In this document: positions 41,333 to 52,153 of the stretch, piece after piece
Layout of the letters: the number at the start of each line of letters is the position of its first letter
Position numbering within the stretch: the stretch's first letter is position 1
Origin: Pelagibacterium luteolum
Lineage (GTDB): Bacteria > Pseudomonadota > Alphaproteobacteria > Rhizobiales > Devosiaceae
Assembly: GCF_900100665.1 (NCBI RefSeq)
Contig: NZ_FNCS01000003.1
Coordinates: forward strand, 1-64,000
DNA: 64,000 bases
Direction of reading: 5' to 3'
Notes under the pieces: model-generated
Told to the model about the DNA's origin: nothing
The model's database searches: none
What the model saw: the letters and a program-made list of their open reading frames with translations, nothing else
Program-made: the position numbers and the translations under genes

Positions 41333-44071
41333 TCAGCCGATCATGCGCGTCGTGAACTTGTCCTGCTCGGCCCCCGAGAGCAGAGCGATGATCTGAGCCG
41401 CCGGTGCCGGTCGGGCGAAGTAATAGCCCTGACCGATCTTGCAGCCGGCCAGGCGCAGGAGCCACGCTTGGTCCTGGGTCTCAATCCCTTCGGCCACAAC
41501 ATTCTTGCCCAGCGATTCCGAAAGCATCAGCACAGTGCGCACGATCGCAGACGCCTCGGCATCCTGCGGCAGTCCCCGGATGAAGCTCTGGTCGATCTTG
41601 ATCGTATCAATCGGCAGGCGCCCCAGATAGCTGAGCGATGAATACCCCGTGCCGAAATCGTCCAGCGCCACCCCGACGCCTATGTCACGCAATGCCAGAA
41701 GCTTGGTCGCGGCACGCGATGTTTCCGTCACCAGCAGGCTCTCGGTGATCTCGACCTGCAATCGGTTGGGCGCAAGGCCCGAGGCCGCAAGCGCCGCCTC
41801 CACGTCGCCGACGATATCGCCATAGTCGAACTGAAGCGGCGAAACGTTGACCGAAAGCCGTACCGGCTTGTCCCATGTCGCGACTTCCGCACAAGCCGTA
41901 TCGAGCACCCAGCGCCCGAGTTCGAGTATGAGCCCGGTCTCCTCGGCCGCCGGAATGAACTCGGCGGGAGAAACAGTACCCAGAAGCGGATGCGTCCACC
42001 GCGTCAACGCCTCAACGCCAATGATCTCCCCCGTCTCCAGATCGACCTGCGGCTGATAGTGGACAGTGAACTCGTTATTGGACAAGGCGGCGCGCAGCGC
42101 GATCTCCATGTCCTGTTTGGTCTTGATCCTTGCGTCCATGTCCTTGGAAAAGGTGACGGCGCAATTGCCTTGCTGGTCGATAGCGATCGACAGCGCCAGG
42201 CTGGCATGCGTCACGATCGCTTCGGGCGAACTCCCCGAAAGATCGGAATCGCTCATGCCCACCCGTGCCCCGATAATCGCTTGGTGCCCATCGAGGTGAT
42301 AGGGCCGGGAGATGGTTTCGATCAATTGGTCGGCGAACGCGCGCCCGTCGTCGGTAGTGGTCAGGCCCTGCCGCAGCACGGCAAATGCGTTACCCTCAAG
42401 CCGGGCGACGCTGATCGGACCCAAAAGATCGAGCCGCGAAACGACCTGTTTGAGCAACGCATCGCCATGCGCATGGCCGAGCGTATCGTTGATCGTCTTG
42501 AGCCGCGACAGGCCGATGAGAAAGACGCCGACACCACGAAACCTGTCCGCGGGCTTGATCAACTGCTTGCCCACTTCGTCCAGAAACCGCGCGCGCGATG
42601 CAGCGCCGGTCAGTGGATCGTGCAGGGCAAGATAGCTCATGCGCTCTTCGTCATGGCGCCGCTCGGTCACGTCACGGAAGGTGAGACACGCCACCCGCCC
42701 CGTGCTTTCGTCAGCATCGATATCTGAAAGCGTGACGACAAATTCGATGACCCGCTCGACATCTTTAAAGGCAATGGCGGTCTCGCAAACCGCATCCATG
42801 GCATCACCATGATCAAGCGCTCGCTCGAGGGCATGGCGGAAGGGCGCCGGCAGAACCTCTTCGAGCCGCTTGCCAACGAGGCCCGGCCCTACCAGATCTT
42901 CCGCCAGCCGGCTGGCTGCACGGATCGTCTTGTTGCGGTCGATCACGACCACGCCATCGAAATTGTCGGCAACCACGCGCTCCAGCATCGACCGCATCGC
43001 ATCGCGCTCACGCGAAGCTTTGCTGAGCGACTGGGACTTCTGCTCGAGCTCATGCCAGAACGCCGCAATGATCAACCCGGCCTGCGCCACATGAATGCCG
43101 GCCGTCTCGAGCAGCAGCCCGGAATGGACTTGCAGCACCAGCGCCACGAATTCGAGAACGCCGCTATAGGCCGCTGACCCCAGCAGAGCCGAACGAAGCG
43201 TCATGCTCGGTCGCAGGATTGCAAAAACCAGCGTGCCGGCAATGATGATGATCCCGACCGGCATTCCGCCCATCGAGCGCAACATGCGATCCTGGCGCAC
43301 GCTTTCGGCAGCCAGAAGTTCCACGGCCGGGGTCGAAAGCATGCCATACCGAGGCACGGTCTGGGTCGAAATCTGGGCGTAGCTCGCCAATCCGATTACG
43401 ACATCCCGATCCAGGAAGAACTCCGGCGCAGTATTTCCGTCGAACAGGTTGGACAGGGTAACCCGCGGCACCGTCGCATAATCGATCGCGTAGTCGACAA
43501 AGAAACTGTCCGGACGGATGTCGCGGCTCGGCGTTAGCGCGGTCGCAAAGGATTCGATCACCCAGCCATCGTGCATGGCGGTGGTATCATACGTACCCTT
43601 CAGCCGGTCCCGGCCCATCACCGCGTCGATATAGACAGGCGGCGCGATGGAGGCGAACAGCGGCGACGGGAACGCCAGGGTGAGATCACCGCCGCTCTCG
43701 CCCCGATGCGTCGTGATCGTCCTGACACGCCCTGCATGGGTCTGCAAGGTCCGGACAAGTGCGGCGTCACCGGGGTCGGGTTCCCGGCTCGATACCGAGA
43801 TCCCAAGAGTGACCGAGCGCGCGCCGCGGATGAACAACTCTTCTATCGCGCGGGCATAAAGCCCTCGTGTACCCACACCCACGCCAGTGTTGGCCACGGC
43901 CTCGGCATCGATCTCGACCAGAATGATCTCACCGGTCGCTGGGCGGTTAGTGAGGGAAAACCGCACATCGCGCATCGCGCCATCGAGCGCGGCAAACCAT
44001 CCTGCGGCCACACCGACCAGTGTGAACGCGCAGACCGCAGCGATGATGATGAGTTGCCGCTGCCTATCCAC
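41333..44071 (-). CDS. CHASE2-PAS-GGDEF-EAL signalling protein
   Basis: A 912-residue membrane sensor. A helix near residues 8-28 precedes a periplasmic CHASE2 domain (~35-265, with LVEIDAEAVANTG). About three more helices (~270-345) lead into a PAS-like region (~365-470), a GGDEF domain (~480-640) and an EAL domain (~655-900). In the GGDEF signature the sequence is EGNAF near residue 557 instead of GGDEF, so cyclase activity is very unlikely. The EAL domain is intact: GVEALTRW, SVNVSP, ITESLL, DDFGTGYSS, IDQSFI, AEGIET and QGYYFARP. It should hydrolyse c-di-GMP under control of an extracytoplasmic signal. The start is GTG. Confidence 0.92.
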   Translation of the reverse strand: MDRQRQLIIIAAVCAFTLVGVAAGWFAALDGAMRDVRFSLTNRPATGEIILVEIDAEAVANTGVGVGTRGLYARAIEELFIRGARSVTLGISVSSREPDPGDAALVRTLQTHAGRVRTITTHRGESGGDLTLAFPSPLFASIAPPVYIDAVMGRDRLKGTYDTTAMHDGWVIESFATALTPSRDIRPDSFFVDYAIDYATVPRVTLSNLFDGNTAPEFFLDRDVVIGLASYAQISTQTVPRYGMLSTPAVELLAAESVRQDRMLRSMGGMPVGIIIIAGTLVFAILRPSMTLRSALLGSAAYSGVLEFVALVLQVHSGLLLETAGIHVAQAGLIIAAFWHELEQKSQSLSKASRERDAMRSMLERVVADNFDGVVVIDRNKTIRAASRLAEDLVGPGLVGKRLEEVLPAPFRHALERALDHGDAMDAVCETAIAFKDVERVIEFVVTLSDIDADESTGRVACLTFRDVTERRHDEERMSYLALHDPLTGAASRARFLDEVGKQLIKPADRFRGVGVFLIGLSRLKTINDTLGHAHGDALLKQVVSRLDLLGPISVARLEGNAFAVLRQGLTTTDDGRAFADQLIETISRPYHLDGHQAIIGARVGMSDSDLSGSSPEAIVTHASLALSIAIDQQGNCAVTFSKDMDARIKTKQDMEIALRAALSNNEFTVHYQPQVDLETGEIIGVEALTRWTHPLLGTVSPAEFIPAAEETGLILELGRWVLDTACAEVATWDKPVRLSVNVSPLQFDYGDIVGDVEAALAASGLAPNRLQVEITESLLVTETSRAATKLLALRDIGVGVALDDFGTGYSSLSYLGRLPIDTIKIDQSFIRGLPQDAEASAIVRTVLMLSESLGKNVVAEGIETQDQAWLLRLAGCKIGQGYYFARPAPAAQIIALLSGAEQDKFTTRMIG

Positions 44072-44190
44072 GCCGCTCCGCCGTTCCTGATCAGACGGCG
44101 ATTATTACCACCGGCGCTGAACAAGCCGTAAATCTTGAGGTGGCGATGTCCGATAAAACGCCGCCACCTTAGAGATAAATGCTTGTCCGA

Positions 44191-46140
<1,950 letters not shown>

Positions 46141-46267
46141 GGCTTCCTCCACAAATGATTTGGCCCTGTCTTAACCCGGCGTTTCCGATAGGAGCAAGCC
46201 ATGCCGTCCGCTCACCTTTTCTTAGCCACGCTCCGGCTAGTCTTTGCGCCAATCAGGGAGCCGGACA

Positions 46268-46855
46268 ATGACCGATCCGCAGATCACGCCATCACAGATG
46301 ACCGCGCGCGGTGCCACTGAAGCCGACATCAATGACGTCCATCGGGAGTTGATGGATCTGATCGATTCGATGCCCTATTACGGCGAGCGCTTCAAAGCCT
46401 ATGAGAAAGCGCGCTTCGACCGAACATTCCTGCGCACGCTCATGGCCATCGACCCCTGGCACGTCCTGCTTTTGGAAACCGACGGCAAGACCGGCGGCTT
46501 TTTGATCTCCGGTCCGGCCAACGGCACGATCTTCCAGTTCTGGTCGGCAATTTATCCCGATTTCCGCGGCACTCCGCTGGGCCGCTTCGGCATGGAAGCG
46601 TTCATCTCCCACTGGGACAACAACCGCTTCCACAAAGCCTCGACCTACACCCGCCCCGACAATCGCCCTGCCCTCGTCCTCCTCAAGCGCTTCGGCTACC
46701 AGCAGGTCGCCCATCTCGAAGACCATATCTTTGGCGAAGACTATTTCGTCATGGAGCGCAAATTCACAAAATCCATCGACGGCTACGACGACGGCATCCG
46801 CTTGCCTCTGGCAACGCGGCTGAAACTCAAGCTCAAGGCATTGAGCGACCGCTAG
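46268..46855 (+). CDS. Probable GNAT-like acetyltransferase
   Basis: A 195-residue soluble protein. Its central strand pattern (WHVLLLETDGKTGGFLISGP, then a fold resembling the GNAT core with FRGTPLGRFGMEAFISHW and late VLLKRFGYQQVAHLE) suggests a GNAT N-acetyltransferase, but the CoA-binding R/Q-x-x-G-x-G/A loop is not clear, so this is tentative. The start at 46268 follows GGGAG. Its stop codon overlaps that of the convergent flippase gene by 4 bp (CTAG). Confidence 0.6.
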   Translation: MTDPQITPSQMTARGATEADINDVHRELMDLIDSMPYYGERFKAYEKARFDRTFLRTLMAIDPWHVLLLETDGKTGGFLISGPANGTIFQFWSAIYPDFRGTPLGRFGMEAFISHWDNNRFHKASTYTRPDNRPALVLLKRFGYQQVAHLEDHIFGEDYFVMERKFTKSIDGYDDGIRLPLATRLKLKLKALSDR

Positions 46856-48162
46856 GCCGCCACCGGCCGCCGACGCAACAGTCCAAAGATGGACACATCC
46901 ACCTTCGCCCTGTGCAACGCCGTGAGCCACAGCGTTACCGACCAGATCGAAACCGCGATAAAGGCGGAAACAGCCGCGCCCATCAGCCCATAGGGCGGCA
47001 CCAGCGTCCAGTTGCCGATCACAAGCGCCATCACGCCCAAACCCACGGCCGGCAGGCTGGCCCACGGCCGGTCGTGCATCGAGAGCACCAGAGAGGCCGG
47101 CCCGAACGCCGCGCGCACCACAAGCCCAAGGCACAATATCGCCACTGGCAGGGCGCCATCGGCGAAGTCCTCGCCAAAGATCATCAGCACATAGCGTCCG
47201 AAGATCAAAACGCCGAGAAACAACAGAACCGCGAGCCCCGTAGCCACAAGATTGGCCTCGCCCACCCGCTTTGCGAACGCCTGCTGGTCAGGGTCCCGCT
47301 CTGCATCGAACATGTTGGGCAGCGTCAGCGCATAGACGGCCACGACCCCGAACGCCGCAAGAGCAAAAATCCGCGTCGACACACCGAAAATCGCCAGATC
47401 CTCACGCCCCAGCAGTCCGGCCAGAAGGATCAGATTGATGTCGAAGAAATAGTCTGACGCCAGTGTCACCAGAACCCAGGGCGCGGCAAACCGCCACCAG
47501 CGGCGCGGCTCCTTGGCACGCCACGCATCCTGCGTCGGCACCGCCAGCACCGCCTTGCGCACCGAAAGGCACTGCCAGGCGAACAGCACAAGCAGTGCGA
47601 CCGCCAAAACCCAAAGCATTCTCGCCATGTCCGGCGCCGTCGAAAGCACAGCCACAAGCCCGAACGCCAGCAGCGTCAGCCCCGGCCGAAACAGCATGTC
47701 GGGCAGATACCCGGTCATCGGCTGCTTGAGCCCCACGAGAATGGTCGTTGAGACATAAGTCAGCCCAGTTGCCACACCGATCACGACCGTTTGCAGCCAT
47801 AGCGGTCGCAGATGCTCACCAGCCTCTCCCATCAAATGGGTCAGCGGCCATCCAAGCACCAGCGCCACTACGCCCATGACGGCGAGATATACATAGCTCC
47901 GCCTGACGAACCGGCGCAGATGATTGCCCTCACCACGCGATCCATACTCGGCGGCAAAATAGGTGGCGACTGTCTGGAAGCCCAATGGCAACGCCACGCC
48001 GATGAGGTTCGCCGCCGCAATCACCAAAAGGAAATCGCCCAGCGACTCCGCCCCCCAGACGCGCGAAATCGCTGCCTGCACCAGAAAGATGAAACCAGCG
48101 CCAAAAATGCGCAACCCGAAAATCAGAACCGATTTCGACGCAAGCTTGCCCGCAATACTCAT
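46852..48162 (-). CDS. Polysaccharide flippase, Wzx/MATE-like
   Basis: A 436-residue membrane protein with about twelve to fourteen helices, resembling the Wzx/MurJ-type oligosaccharide flippases (GKLASKSVLIFGLRIFGAGF at the start, then RVWGAESLGDFLLVIAAANL). Members move lipid-linked sugars across the inner membrane. The ATG at 48162 lies one base after the stop of a FemAB-like gene, so the two are translationally coupled and probably work in one surface-polysaccharide or capsule pathway. No glycosyltransferases lie in this window. Confidence 0.85.
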   Translation of the reverse strand: MSIAGKLASKSVLIFGLRIFGAGFIFLVQAAISRVWGAESLGDFLLVIAAANLIGVALPLGFQTVATYFAAEYGSRGEGNHLRRFVRRSYVYLAVMGVVALVLGWPLTHLMGEAGEHLRPLWLQTVVIGVATGLTYVSTTILVGLKQPMTGYLPDMLFRPGLTLLAFGLVAVLSTAPDMARMLWVLAVALLVLFAWQCLSVRKAVLAVPTQDAWRAKEPRRWWRFAAPWVLVTLASDYFFDINLILLAGLLGREDLAIFGVSTRIFALAAFGVVAVYALTLPNMFDAERDPDQQAFAKRVGEANLVATGLAVLLFLGVLIFGRYVLMIFGEDFADGALPVAILCLGLVVRAAFGPASLVLSMHDRPWASLPAVGLGVMALVIGNWTLVPPYGLMGAAVSAFIAVSIWSVTLWLTALHRAKVDVSIFGLLRRRPVAA

Positions 48163-48163
48163 A

Positions 48164-49312
48164 TCAGCGTCGCCCCATCCGGCGCATCGCCGCAAGTCTG
48201 AGCGCCGTCACCCGATCCCGGCTCCGCGTCACCCACTCCCGCGCCTTGTAGGCAAAAGTCCCCGCCAGCCGGGCCCGCGTATGGGTGGCAAAATTATAGA
48301 CCGGAGGCAGCGGGCTGATATGCCCGGCCTCGCCGACCATCCCACTTTTAAATTGCTGCAGCCCGGCAAAGCCGTCCGTCCCACCCAGGTCATAGAGCTT
48401 GGCGCGCGTGTTCTCGCGTAGCCATCTGATGATGTGCCAGTGGAGGAAATAGCCAGCCCGCAGGTCGAGCGCTGCATTATTCGTCGCGCCGTAGAGATAG
48501 CAGGCCGTATCGCCAGCCGTAAAAATCATGGCGCCGGCGACAGTCTCGCCGCTATGCGTCACGAAAAACAGCTCGGGCCGCGCAGTACCATCAGGCATCG
48601 CCATCAGCGCATCGACGGTATCAATTCCGGAATAATCGGCAAACATCTTGCGCTCGGTCATGGCACGGTAAAGCGTCATGAATCGCCCAAGGTCCGCGGG
48701 CGTCCCGTGTTCGATCTCCAGACCGGCCTTGAACGCCTTGCGTAGATTGTAACGCCATTTCTGCCCGAACGCCGCCATGCGCGCCTCGTCCTCAAGGGTC
48801 ACATCGACCACATAGCGCAGCGGATATTTGACGCCCACACCGGCCGAAAACCCGCGCGCCTCAAGCATCCGCGCCACCCGGTTTTCATGTCCCGGCTCGA
48901 CCTTGGGCATGATCGAAACCATCATCCCCCTCCGGTCGGCATATTCGGCGATCATCGCCTCGACCATGCCGGCCATGATGCGCCCCGACGGGTCCGAAGC
49001 ACCATCAGCAAGGATCGGCCCCCATTTGCACAGCGCCACGCTCGCCAGCCCCAGCGGCAGTTTCTGCACCATGACCAGCGACCCGCCGACAACGGCGCCA
49101 CCGTCCGAAAACAGCATTGGCTCCAGCGTCACACCCGGCCAGCGACGGGACGCATAGGCATAAAGCTGTTCTTGGCAAACCCCATCGAACCCCGAAACCG
49201 TGCGGTCCCAGCCATCCCCATCGGTCGCCGTCATAACGAACCCTTGGGTCGGCGCTGCGGCAGACGTCCGCTTAAGCGCCGGAAAGGCTGAGCTATGGCT
49301 GGTCGAAATCAT
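48164..49312 (-). CDS. FemAB-like / GNAT acyltransferase
   Basis: A 382-residue protein with the double-GNAT FemAB fold. It has the block KWRYNLRKAFKAGLEIEHG, a late AGAMIFTAGDTACYLYGATN strand-helix region, and a C-terminal LYDLGGTDGFAGLQQFKSGM. In Gram-positives FemAB proteins add amino acids to lipid II. In alphaproteobacteria the homologues usually sit in exopolysaccharide or lipid-modification clusters and act on sugars or lipids (my recollection of the family). It is coupled to the flippase gene that starts 1 bp after its stop. Confidence 0.8.
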   Translation of the reverse strand: MISTSHSSAFPALKRTSAAAPTQGFVMTATDGDGWDRTVSGFDGVCQEQLYAYASRRWPGVTLEPMLFSDGGAVVGGSLVMVQKLPLGLASVALCKWGPILADGASDPSGRIMAGMVEAMIAEYADRRGMMVSIMPKVEPGHENRVARMLEARGFSAGVGVKYPLRYVVDVTLEDEARMAAFGQKWRYNLRKAFKAGLEIEHGTPADLGRFMTLYRAMTERKMFADYSGIDTVDALMAMPDGTARPELFFVTHSGETVAGAMIFTAGDTACYLYGATNNAALDLRAGYFLHWHIIRWLRENTRAKLYDLGGTDGFAGLQQFKSGMVGEAGHISPLPPVYNFATHTRARLAGTFAYKAREWVTRSRDRVTALRLAAMRRMGRR

Positions 49313-49454
49313 GGTTCACTCGATAGCGGGATTGAATTGCCGCAATCTAACCCACCCGCCCCTGCCGAATACTTTCACCCTAGGGCCGAAAGTGCTCCAC
49401 TTCCCACCGTGGTAAAAAAAGCTTTAGACGTCCCCGACAAATCGCGCGGATTAC

Positions 49455-49865
49455 CTATCGAACCTCGGGAGCAACGCTCTCCCCCTCGAGCCGTCGGATG
49501 ATCGGACATTCTGGCCGCTCATCGCCGTGGCAAGTGTCTGCCAGGGTCTTCAGCGTATCGACCATGTCCTGCAGCTTTGCGATCCTGCCTTCCAGATCGG
49601 CGACGTGTTCCCGCGCGATCCGCTTGACGTCCGCACTCTGCCGAGTCCTGTCCCGCCACAGGCCCAAAAGCGTGGCGATTTCGGCAACCGAAAACCCAAG
49701 ATCGCGCGCCCGGCGAATGAACCGCAATTGATGAACGTCAGGCGTGGAATAGTCGCGATACCCCGACGTTGTACGATCCGCCGGCGGCACAAGCCCGATC
49801 TCCTCATAATAGCGGATCATCTTGGCCGAAACGCCCGAAAGCTTTGCTGCTGCACCGATATTCAT
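49455..49865 (-). CDS. cueR: Copper-responsive MerR regulator CueR
   Basis: A 136-residue MerR-family regulator. The winged helix lies at residues 1-70 (MNIGAAAKLSGVSAKMIRYYEEIGLV), followed by a long dimerisation helix. The metal loop has CHGDERPEC, two Cys with seven residues between them as in CueR, followed by PIIRRL. This pattern indicates Cu(I)/Ag(I) sensing. It is divergent from a promoter with the classic CueR box and 19-bp spacer at 49884-49914, which drives the DUF305 and glutaredoxin-MauE genes. No copA gene is in the window. Confidence 0.9.
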   Translation of the reverse strand: MNIGAAAKLSGVSAKMIRYYEEIGLVPPADRTTSGYRDYSTPDVHQLRFIRRARDLGFSVAEIATLLGLWRDRTRQSADVKRIAREHVADLEGRIAKLQDMVDTLKTLADTCHGDERPECPIIRRLEGESVAPEVR

Positions 49866-49883
49866 AATGCGTCGAGACCTCGC

Positions 49884-49914
49884 TTGACCTTCCCATGGTT
49901 GGAAGCCTTACACA
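49884..49914 (+). promoter_or_regulatory. CueR-type promoter and operator
   Basis: The -35 TTGACC (49884-49889) and a -10-like TACACA (49909-49914) are separated by 19 bp, the over-long spacer that MerR proteins correct by twisting DNA. The box ACCTTCC-CATGGTT-GGAAGCC (49887-49907) lies between and matches the CueR consensus. Confidence 0.85.
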
Positions 49915-49981
49915 TATAGGTCCAGACTCACGCCCACATCAATCCTTGCGCTCTCCGAACAAGATAAGGACCATCGCGATC

Positions 49982-50356
49982 ATGAAACCGCTTGCGCTTG
50001 CCGTACTCATTGCCCTGACCGGCGCCCCTGGAATTGCCGCTGCACAGGACACGTCAACCGGCGGCCACGACGCCCATATGCAGCATTCTTCGGTGGCCGA
50101 CGACCCGGCCACTGCCGCGTACCAGGCCGCCAATGCACGTATGCACGAAGACATGGCCATCGATTTCACCGGCGATCCCGATATCGACTTCATGCTCGCG
50201 ATGATCCCGCATCATCAGGGCGCTATAGATATGGCAGAAGTGGCACTCGAACACGCCACCGATCCCGAGGTGCTTGCCTTGGCGGAAGAGGTCATCGCCA
50301 CTCAGAATGCCGAAATCGAAATGATGCGCGCCTGGCTTGCCGAGCGCGGCCAGTAA
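49982..50356 (+). CDS. Exported DUF305 protein, copper-linked
   Basis: A 124-residue protein with a signal peptide (MKPLALAVLIALTGAPGIAAAQ). The mature part starts with a Met/His-rich segment (HDAHMQHSS) and contains the DUF305 core: DIDFMLAMIPHHQGAIDMAEVAL, with the HH pair. DUF305 proteins resemble four-helix bundles and often sit in copper or metal resistance loci; His and Met residues could bind Cu(I). Transcription from the CueR promoter just upstream makes a copper role likely, but the mechanism is not known. The start at 49982 lies about 10 bp after AAGGA. Confidence 0.88.
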   Translation: MKPLALAVLIALTGAPGIAAAQDTSTGGHDAHMQHSSVADDPATAAYQAANARMHEDMAIDFTGDPDIDFMLAMIPHHQGAIDMAEVALEHATDPEVLALAEEVIATQNAEIEMMRAWLAERGQ

Positions 50357-50376
50357 TCAAAGTAACGAGACAAACA

Positions 50377-51135
50377 ATGACAACCGTCACCAAGACCGCC
50401 GATCTCTACCGCATGGTCACCGACCAGCACACGTGCCCTTATGGCCTGAAATCTCTCGATCTCCTGAAGCGAAATGGCTACGCAGTCAACGATCATAAGC
50501 TCGCCTCGCGCCCCGAGATCGATGCCTTCAAGGCCGAGCACGACGTCAAGACCACCCCTCAGACCTTCATCAATGGCCAGCGCATCGGCGGCTATGACGA
50601 TCTGGCGCGCCATTTCGGCAAGAAGGTCAAGGACAAGAACGCCGTCACCTACACGCCGGTGATCGCTTTGTTCGCCATGGCGGCGCTCATGGCGCTCGCC
50701 GCCAGTTGGGCGGCGTTTGGCAGTCTCGCGACCATCCAGACCGCAGAATGGTTCGTCGCATTCTCGATGTGCCTGCTGGCCCTGCAAAAGCTCAAGAACG
50801 TCGAGAGCTTCGCTACGATGTTTCTGAACTACGACCTGCTCGCCCAGCGCTGGGTGCGCTATGGTTATGTCTATCCCTTCGCCGAAGGTCTGGCCGGGCT
50901 GCTGATGGTCGCCGGCGCCTTGATGTGGCTTTCGATCCCGCTGGCGCTCGTTATCGGCACGGTCGGAGCGGTCTCGGTTTTCAAGGCTGTCTATATCGAC
51001 AAACGCGAACTCAAATGCGCCTGTGTCGGCGGCGACAGCAACGTCCCTTTGGGCTTTGTGTCACTGACCGAAAACTTGATGATGGTCGCCATGGCCATCT
51101 GGATGCTCGCCAAGCCATTCGTCCTGGGCCACTGA
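50377..51135 (+). CDS. Glutaredoxin-MauE fusion membrane protein
   Basis: A 252-residue protein. Residues 1-85 are glutaredoxin-like with the active site TCPYG and the cis-Pro region KTTPQTFINGQRIGGYDDL. After a linker, residues ~92-250 form a MauE/DoxX-type domain with four helices and the late Cys pair in KCACVGGDSNVPLGF. This could pass electrons across the membrane to periplasmic thiols. It follows the DUF305 gene by 20 bp and shares its CueR promoter, so I infer a role in copper handling, such as keeping copper-binding Cys reduced. A terminator follows. Confidence 0.88.
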   Translation: MTTVTKTADLYRMVTDQHTCPYGLKSLDLLKRNGYAVNDHKLASRPEIDAFKAEHDVKTTPQTFINGQRIGGYDDLARHFGKKVKDKNAVTYTPVIALFAMAALMALAASWAAFGSLATIQTAEWFVAFSMCLLALQKLKNVESFATMFLNYDLLAQRWVRYGYVYPFAEGLAGLLMVAGALMWLSIPLALVIGTVGAVSVFKAVYIDKRELKCACVGGDSNVPLGFVSLTENLMMVAMAIWMLAKPFVLGH

Positions 51136-51180
51136 GCCCGGCGAAACGCACCGGCAGTCGTTATATGAGGGATCACCGTG

Positions 51181-51202
51181 AACCCCTCGAAAGAGGGGTT
51201 TT
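51181..51202 (+). terminator. Terminator of the copper-linked operon
   Basis: AACCCCTC-GAAA-GAGGGGTT followed by a T run; the GAAA tetraloop is very stable. It lies between the glutaredoxin-MauE stop and the tRNA gene on the other strand. Confidence 0.85.
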
Positions 51203-51278
<76 letters not shown>

Positions 51279-51363
51279 ACAAAACCCGGCGGCACGTTGC
51301 GGCACCGCCGGAATGGCGCCTCTCTAGCAAACAGCTTTCAGCCTGTCCACCCAAAAAGCGATA

Positions 51364-51975
51364 TCAGGGGAATGGGTTTTCGCTGGTCCCCAGAAAGGCC
51401 TGATCGCCCCACAATTGCTCGATCACCCGGTCGCGCCCACACCCGATGCGATAAGCGTTGTAGCGGACCGGATTGGTGATGTGGAAATCCTGATGATAGT
51501 CGTCAGCAGCATAAAACGGTGCCGCATCCTTGATTTCCGTCACGATCGTGTAGCCGCTTTGCTGCGCGATCGCCGCCTTGCTGGCCTCGGCCGTCTGCTT
51601 TTGCTCAGGCGTCAACGCGAATATGGCCGGCCGATATGAACTGCCCTGATCGCAGAACTGGCCGTCGGCATCGGTGGGGTCTGTGCTGTGCCAATAAACG
51701 GTTAGCAACTGATCATAGCTCACGATTTCCGGATCATACTCGATCTCGACAACTTCGTAGTGTCCGGTATCGGTATAGACCACGTCTTCATAGCTCGGGT
51801 TTTCGACATGCCCACCGGCAAAGCCCGAGGTCGTCGCCGTTACGCCCTCGACCTTGTCGAAATTGGATTCGACGCTCCAGAAGCACCCGCCCGCAAACAG
51901 CGCCGTATCGGCCATGGCTGGCGTAGCCATCAGCGCCAGTCCGGCCACGCTCGATGCGATGATTTTTCGATACAT
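51364..51975 (-). CDS. msrA: Peptide methionine-S-sulfoxide reductase MsrA, exported
   Basis: A 203-residue MsrA with a signal peptide (MYRKIIASSVAGLALMATPAMA), so it repairs oxidised methionine in the periplasm. The catalytic Cys is in GGCFWS near residue 31. Other family blocks are GHVENPSYEDV, HYEVVEIEYDP, QFCDQGSSYRPAIF and FYAADDYHQDF. The Cys in RIGCGRD near the C-terminus is the likely resolving residue. The start at 51975 has an AGGAG site 7 bp upstream. No separate periplasmic MsrB is visible nearby. Confidence 0.94.
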   Translation of the reverse strand: MYRKIIASSVAGLALMATPAMADTALFAGGCFWSVESNFDKVEGVTATTSGFAGGHVENPSYEDVVYTDTGHYEVVEIEYDPEIVSYDQLLTVYWHSTDPTDADGQFCDQGSSYRPAIFALTPEQKQTAEASKAAIAQQSGYTIVTEIKDAAPFYAADDYHQDFHITNPVRYNAYRIGCGRDRVIEQLWGDQAFLGTSENPFP

Positions 51976-52153
51976 TGCATATCTCCTCATTCCAAATCCA
52001 CTAGCTGCCGAGCCAACTCGGCCTGCAAGTCAAACCCGCGTGAACGAAAGCCGATCTGTGTTGCCAGAGTAGATACGGTAAGCAACCGGAAATGATTGCA
52101 CGGCTACCATCACATTCGGTTCATCGCGCGAACCAGCTTTGCAAGGACCAACG

